Made by a program: the position numbers and the translations under genes. The notes beneath the pieces are model-generated. The model saw only the letters and a list, made by a program, of their open reading frames with translations, was not told where the DNA came from and did no database searches. From Acephala macrosclerotiorum (lineage: Eukaryota; Ascomycota; Leotiomycetes; Helotiales; Mollisiaceae), in assembly GCA_014904845.1 (NCBI GenBank), contig MU119250.1, positions 62,001-126,000 on the forward strand: a stretch of DNA of 64,000 bases, given 5' to 3'. Below, piece after piece: positions 58,250 to 64,000 of this stretch; the first letter of the stretch is position 1; each line of letters opens with the position of its first letter.

Positions 58250-59374
58250 ATGACTACCAAAATATCTCTCCCACCCACGACTATCCCTTCAGGATCATGG
58301 ATCCTTATCACCGGTATCACAGGCTACATCGCTTCACACATCTCTCTCGAGTTCCTCGATCGCAGCTATCGTGTCCGAGGCACCACACGCGATGTTTCCA
58401 AAGCCTCATGGCTGAAGACTTCACTCTTCAAATCTCAAACTGAAGCCGGCTTCTTCGAAGTGGCATCGGTCCCGGACCTGGCAGCGCCAGGGGTTTTCGA
58501 TCAAGCAATGAAAGGCGTCTCAGCAGTGTTACATGTAGCTACCATTTCATCTTACGACGGAGATCCGAACAATGCTATTACCCCGACCGTTGAATGAACG
58601 AAGAACTTGCTTCGTGCGGCTGCAAAGGAGTCATCGGTCAAGAGATTCGTGTACACAAGCACAATTGGAGCTACTGATACTCTTACCTCAACCCACCCGT
58701 GCATATCACCAAAGACTCTTGGAACGAGGAAGCTGTCGACTTGGCATGGCAGGAACCATATGGTCCACAAAAGGGGTATATAACCTACGTCGCAAGTAAG
58801 ATCGTGACTGAGAAAGCGGTTTGGAAGTTCGTCGAGGAAGAGAAACCTGATTTCGAACTCAATGTTGTGTGTCCGTTTACGAATATTGGGAAGGTCCTCG
58901 ATAAGGCTCAGGCACCTGAGTTGAGGACGTTGATGAGTGGATTTGTGGGAGCGGGAGAGCAGGTAAAAGCGATGTTGGCAATTCTACCGAATAGTGAGTA
59001 GACTCTTTGATGTACCCGAAGGAATCCGACGTCCACTCACTTCTCCGAACACCAAGTACTGACGCATTACAGTGGCATATATCAACACTCGCGACGATGC
59101 TATCATCCAGGTTGGAGCTGTCTTGGATCCAGACGTCAAGAATGAACGGATCTTTGCCTGGGCTCAGAAGTTCAATTGGAACGATGTTTTGGCCATCATG
59201 AGGAAGGTATATCCTGACAAGGAGATCATAGAAGACCTTCCAAATCCGAAGATGTTTATGGGGGAGGCGGACATGAGTTTGGCTTTGAGTCTGTTGAGAA
59301 AGTGGGGGCCGCAGGACGGGTGGACGAGCTTTGAGCAGGGCGTGCGAGAGATTTTGGAGAATGTAAAGTTCTGA
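58250..59374 (+). pseudogene. Decayed extended-SDR reductase (CCR/ketoreductase-like)
   Basis: NAD(P)-dependent extended short-chain dehydrogenase of the type related to cinnamoyl-CoA/aldehyde reductases. ATG 58250 leads to WILITGITGYIASHISLEFL, the Rossmann TGxxGxxA motif, then VLHVATISSYDGDPNNAITP and the TVE-x-TKNLLRAAAKE block. There the expected Gly codon is TGA (58595-58597). RFVYTSTIGAT is followed by a one-base shift near 58680. The next frame continues PPVHITKDSWNEEAVDLAW and GYITYVASKIVTEKAVW, with the catalytic Y-V-A-S-K. An intron (58994-59072, GTGAGT to ACAG) leads to AYINTRDDAIIQVGAV and the end at 59374. One nonsense codon plus one frameshift make it non-functional as given. 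The rest is so well preserved that the decay must be recent. Confidence 0.82.
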
Positions 59375-60138
59375 GTGAGCATGAGGCTGCTGATTGAGCT
59401 CTGAGGATGAGAAAGTAAATGATTACATGAGTTTTTGGAAGCCCCAGTTTCACCGTATCGAATGCCAAGACCAAAGTCCGAGGTGCATCCAAACACTTGC
59501 AAATTTTCGCGGAACCAAGATTGTTTGAAACTTTCGAATCAAGCTAACGATACACGAATCTTTGGAGACATTATCTATGAGAATCTTTCGTTTTCTCGAT
59601 GAGGATGAAGGCTTCGAGCTAAGATCGCGTTTCAGCACGTGACAGTCACCCTTGAACGATGACCGCACTAAGCCCCGCATCGCACCAAACCGGTTTTCTG
59701 CTTTGCTTTCGGCCCACGTTTCACCACCTTACGCCTCTTCCTTCCACAGCGCAGCGAATCGAAGGTTTTCCATCTCAGCCGTGTCCATATTTTCCAATCT
59801 CGATGTTGCACAAAAATGCAGAATGACGTTGATCAGCAAGCGCATCAATGTCTGAGCACAGCGCGTTTTCATTGGAGGATGTGAGCTTGGGACCCCGACT
59901 GCAGGGTCCTCACCTCAAAATCAAGCTCAATATGACGGTAAAAGCAGGGAATGGTGATATTGTGTACAGTGACGAGTGTCTGTAAGGAGGCTGTTTAAGT
60001 ACTTTGATGTCCGTGAGAAAAAAACGTCTCACAGGAAAGCTTTCGAATTCCCTCAACATCACAAATCCTCTCCTCGACCAATCCCTCGCGAACATTTCCC
60101 CTTGTCCAGCAGTAGATTCCCTCGAGAAGAACCTCATC
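59375..60138. other. Intergenic region
   Basis: No supported gene. It should hold the promoter of the short gene at 60139. Confidence 0.4.
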
Positions 60139-60485
60139 ATGTCAGACGTCGCACAGCAACAACAAGTCCAGACTGGCAACCATCATCGAACATATGATGG
60201 TCCCGACCCAAGACAGATGCTTCCTCCGAGAGCAGAGGGATATCGACCAGCTGCGATCAGAGAGTCGAGGATCAAGGACAGACCATACAAACCTGCGGGC
60301 GAAAGCAATGCCATGAGCATCAAGATTGAGTTGGACTTGGAGGTCGAGGTATGTTTTCAAGTTTTCTTTTCTTCTTGGGATTGGGCAGAAAGGGCAGAAC
60401 AGCGGAAGAACGATGCTAATAATGTGTTTCGCAGGTCGATTTATATGCTAGAGTAAAGGGTGACGTTGTTATTGGTCTGCTGTGA
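60139..60485 (+). CDS. Short conserved-looking protein (86 residues)
   Basis: Two exons, 60139-60348 and 60435-60485, with a GTATGT donor, CGCAG acceptor and phase 0. The protein starts MSDVAQQQQVQTGNHH, is disordered and Gln/Pro/Arg-rich in the first 55 residues, and ends with a compact conserved-looking tail, SIKIELDLEVEVDLYARVKG then DVVIGLL at the stop. Proteins with an IELDLEVEVDLYARVKGD-type tail seem widespread in filamentous ascomycetes, but I know no function. No signal peptide or membrane segment. The clean intron inside the conserved tail is the main evidence that it is a real gene. Confidence 0.72.
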
Positions 60486-61415
60486 TAGAACTGGGTCCGC
60501 TTGCTATGAGGAACAGCGATGAACGATGATATGAAAGCGATGAAGTTTGTTGAGCATGCTATTGGCGTGGGCGTTCTCGGGATTCATATTTTCTGATCAT
60601 GTACGATACTGGAGTGATGGGTATTTAGGAAAGAGTATCAAAGAGATCTATTGAATCAAAAGTCCCACCGATTCCCCGGCGCTTCATGCTAACAGCTGCA
60701 TGCTGTCCAACTGAAGATTCTTAGGTATTTATCACGTGCTAGTATTCTCTTATTGTCGGGAGCATAAAACATTGTATTTGGTGTTGAGGTCATTTTCATA
60801 CATACTTGGGGAGCCATCTGCATCCATGTATCTCTAGAACCAGTCTGCTGCTGGGGCACTCAAGATATCTCGAGAGGATTGAGTTACAGTCACGTGCGAC
60901 ATAATCATTTCTCAGCTTTGCATACCTAAATTTTTAAGTATGTACTTAGGATTCCAGTCCAAGATGTCTAACTGAGACCTGAACACACATTAAAATGTCA
61001 CAACTCCATTTCCGAGATGTTTTAATTCCAGCTTTTGTCTGCGGACTTGAAACCCAAGATCGTCCTTCGATGCCCAACGCGCTCCGAGGCTAGACATCGG
61101 TCTAACAGTCCGTTGTACTTCAGTGTCTCGGATCTCGAACCGAGTTGAAGTCCTAGTTCAAGTTCTAGGAAGCTATGAGAAACTATCGTTGAGGCACAGA
61201 TTGACAAGTGCCGCCAAGATAAGTCCCTGCAGGTCGTCTTGAACCAATGAGGAAGGTGGTCACCTCCGTTCCGTGAGTCACTGGTACTTCGAATATTGAA
61301 CGATATATTGAGATTCAAATATCAAGATGAACTCAGAAGCTTGAGTCAAGTCCACTGTACAAAACAAGGTTTCCGAGGCAGATTCTTTGAAATTCTTCCA
61401 TTCGGGCAAGTGAAG
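60486..61415. other. Intergenic region
   Basis: No supported gene or repeat. The base composition is still ordinary. Confidence 0.4.
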
Positions 61416-61781
61416 ATGGCATCCTACCCTGGGCACCTCTCCTCGCCTGAAGCGATAGACTATTTCACAAAACCTTGGACAATCACGATTCTTTCTCGTC
61501 CAGGTATAAAATTCTTCCTTGCGACACCCTCTCATCACGATGCCTGGCTTCCCATCATCATCAACCCAGAAAACAACAAACTCATGGACGACGTAAGAGA
61601 CAAGATCTGGGACGAAGCCGCGATCTCAGAATAGAGAAACCGAGTACTTGACGTATACAACAAGTCCCTCACAGAATGCGACCATCTCAACCTCTTGATT
61701 TCAGAGAATGACAAAGTTCTCGACTACGGCAACCTCTTCAAACTGAAAGGTGGGAGCTTCAACGTGAGATGTGTACTGTAG
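61416..61781 (+). pseudogene. Unrecognised ORF interrupted by TAG
   Basis: A frame from ATG 61416 (MASYPGHLSSPEAIDYFTKP onward) runs about 120 codons to a stop at 61779-61781. A single in-frame TAG interrupts it (61632-61634), which could be CAG changed by C-to-T. The open frame also extends upstream of the ATG. No family recognised. It sits immediately at the edge of the A/T-rich block, where RIP can leak into neighbouring sequence. Confidence 0.3.
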
Positions 61782-61799
61782 GGTTCTGGATTCTAACGC

Positions 61800-64000
61800 G
61801 TTGTAAATTTAGAATAACTTTTCAAGCTCTAAATTAGAGGTAATTTTTGATTCTGTTCTAATCTTATGGAAAATGGGTCCAATAATAAAATAGTCCAAAA
61901 ACGGAAAAAACATTCAAAACACTTCAAACCAAGACTAATTTACTAAGCAATTGAAATGTCCCCTATGTCTACGTCGTTATTCTCTTTCAACTCGATATTC
62001 TCTCTATTCTAAACTTTCTCCTTTTCATTTTCCCTTGCCTTTTCTTCTTTTATCTCAATCAAAAACTTCTCTAATTCCACTTTCTCTTCTTCTGTGTTCT
62101 CTTATCAATCTACAAATATAGTATTGTTATCGAAAACGCATTAATTCATATGAATATAAATTAATTTTATAGTTCGTTCGACGAAAAATCGATTTCGCAA
62201 AACATTCGTAATTAGTCCCATACAAAAAAAAGCGCGTTCAAAGACTACGAAATTAGCAAAAATCTCAAAAATCGTAATTACTATTCTAGTAAGCAATTTA
62301 TAGTCTCTAATAGAAAAAAAAGTCTACCAGAAAAATATAAAATCATCGCAGTAAATTCAAATCGTTAATATATCGAAATTATCGCGTTTATAGCGAAAAA
62401 AATAGAAAGATTTGTAAACAGTTTTCTTTTCTTCGTTTGAATAATAGCGTTTCCAAAGAAAGACTATAATAGTATTATCAATAATAGCGTTCATCTCTCT
62501 CGTTCGATTCTCTAGTAATAAAAACATTACTACAATATAAATTGAACGTAATTGTAGTTTTCGACGCACTTTAAACGTATTATCAATAAAATCGCGCAAA
62601 AAAAAGATTATAAAAACTATAGTTTTTAACTCTTAAAGAATCTTATTTCAGCGTAGAATAACGTGACCGAGTATAGACTTTGTAAATTCAAACATTTTTT
62701 GAGCTTCGTAAATAAAGCCAATAAACTAGTAGAATTTAGCAAATTGTACTCAAAATATATCGTTTAAAATCAACGCTTTTTGAAAATTGTTTTTATTTAT
62801 GTATATATTCTTGTGCAATGCTCATTTCTTGAGTGCTTCGCGATTCTTAAAAATCGATTAACAGAAGTAGTATTGAGTGCTTCAACGCGTTATGACCGAA
62901 AAAATAAAAGCTTACTATTTGTAGTAAATCTTTTCTTGAATCTCGCGAAAAATAGCGTATTATTTCTTGATTTTATGAAAACCTCGAGCGATAAATTGAA
63001 TTCCATTAAAAATAAGTGCAAATTATACTAATTCATACAAATTTTTAATAATTAATTGAAATTTATAAGAATCGCAAAAAGTAAAAACAACGTGTATAAA
63101 CTCTTTACTCTACTCGCAAAACTCTCAAAATAAACGCATTATAGTACACGTATTTATAGTCATACTACTAATAATTTTCATGTTTTTACTAGTCCATAAC
63201 TTTGTCTCGAATTTGAATCAATCCATAAAGTATTGAGTACTGAGCTTCGCATTTTTCGAGTCTTTATTCTAAAAGAAAAAAGAATCAAATGATTTAAGAA
63301 CTGCAAAAAAATTGATCATACGACGAGAACGGCGATCGGTGAATTCATCGAAAATAAAGTAGAGTTTTTGACCAATTGCAACTAGAGAAGTGAAAATACT
63401 ATCAATAACTCTTTTAATCTTATTGTATGCTTAATCAAGATATTTAATAAAGTAATCGACGACAATAAGTAATTCTCAAGTCTCGTAACTCAAATTAAAA
63501 AGAAATCTTCTCATTCAAATAGCGTAAAATGTGCAGAAAGCAAAGCCTTCTATATATAATGCTATAATAGACTGTAAATTGATATTCTCGCGCTTTTCTT
63601 TAAACATTCGAAAAGCGGCAATAAAAATCGACTACTTATAAGAGGCCTGACTTTTAGTTTTTGTGATAGAATTGTCCTTTTCTGCTTCATTCATATACTT
63701 TAGATACTGTGAGCACTTCAAAAGATGGCCTTTAAATACTGTAGCATTCTCAGCAAACTCTCCTTTGCCAGCAGCACAATGGTTGCATTTCCAGACCGAT
63801 TTGACCCTTTCATGCCAGCCTACTTCGTGTATCTTATAAAACTCCTTCCAAATATCTAAATTCTTCTGATCATTAACCATTATAAGAACTAAGCGTTGAT
63901 ATAAAGAGCTAATAAAGTGATCATAGTAAGTAGAGTAAAAGAACTTGAAAAGTTTTCACTGTACGAAAGCCTTGTAATTAAAGCAGAAAATCATATGACT
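61800..64000. other. A/T-rich, RIP-like block
   Basis: From about 61.8 kb to the window end the sequence turns abruptly A/T-dominated, with many poly-A/T runs and TA-rich words and almost no long ORFs. This is typical of RIP-mutated repeat DNA in ascomycetes. A single recognisable relic (BED finger) lies at 63632-63880. Confidence 0.8.
63632..63880 (-). pseudogene. BED-type zinc finger fragment, hAT-like transposase N-terminus
   Basis: 82-codon ORF from ATG 63880. It contains W..F, then WKCNHCAAGKGEF, then FKGHLLKCSQYLKYM: the C-x2-C ... H-x4-C arrangement of BED fingers found at the N-terminus of hAT transposases. The rest of the transposase is not readable in the A/T-rich surroundings, so this is a fragment of an old element. 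Confidence 0.55.

Noticed and set aside
1..64000. Secondary-metabolite cluster (P450, permease, reductases, regulators)
   Set aside because: No backbone enzyme is present in the window, and the candidates are scattered among unrelated genes.
1..64000. CRISPR array or bacterial operon structures
   Set aside because: Introns and gene families are clearly eukaryotic; no regularly spaced direct repeats with unique spacers were seen.

Overview
The window is nuclear DNA of a filamentous ascomycete fungus. Genes carry several short introns (mostly about 45-70 nt, GT-AG, with CTGAC/CTAAC-like branch points). The families are typical of Pezizomycotina: SAT4/rhodopsin-like membrane protein, RTA1, NmrA-like, Zn2Cys6 regulators, NACHT-ankyrin proteins, DUF3632. 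The right end falls into very A/T-rich, gene-empty DNA of the kind made by repeat-induced point mutation (RIP). A leotiomycete is my best guess, but the sequence alone does not prove it. I ran no database search; every family call is by motif and general recognition.

Layout. 1-6.5 kb: the 5' part of a cytochrome P450 (minus, cut by the left edge), a SAT4/rhodopsin-domain membrane protein (minus) and a seven-exon amino-acid/choline-type permease (plus). 7-8.3 kb: a decayed Zn2Cys6 regulator. 9.9-13.2 kb: a NACHT-ankyrin STAND protein. 14.2-17.5 kb: a DJ-1/PfpI-like protein facing an intact Zn2Cys6 regulator. 18.5-24 kb: a broken RTA1 gene, a small membrane/coiled-coil protein, a small Cys-rich protein and an NmrA-like reductase. 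24.8-31 kb: a serine beta-lactamase-like hydrolase, two more members of the small Cys-rich family, a secreted Cys-rich protein gene with a damaged frame, and a decayed CorA-like membrane protein. 33.8-35.4 kb: a fungal multispanning membrane protein with one apparent frameshift. 37-41.3 kb: a nitroreductase and a FAD/NADPH reductase. 43.5-48.7 kb: a BTB protein, a complete but stop-riddled piggyBac-like transposon with both terminal inverted repeats, and a decayed carboxylesterase. 50-55.1 kb: a second, larger NACHT-ankyrin protein with a different N-terminal domain. 56-60.5 kb: a DUF3632 protein, a decayed SDR reductase and a short conserved protein. From about 61.8 kb to the end: A/T-rich DNA with a BED-finger (hAT-type) relic.

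Function. No single pathway or biosynthetic cluster (no PKS, NRPS or terpene synthase) is visible. The themes are recognition/incompatibility-type receptors (two STAND proteins), small Cys-rich proteins, redox enzymes and transport, mixed with an unusually high number of broken genes (about six or seven in 64 kb). That pattern fits an accessory, fast-changing region next to repeat-rich heterochromatin. The most distinctive unexplained signal is a dispersed trio of small proteins sharing the spacing M-C-x8-C-x-H-x(8,9)-C-x(8,9)-C.
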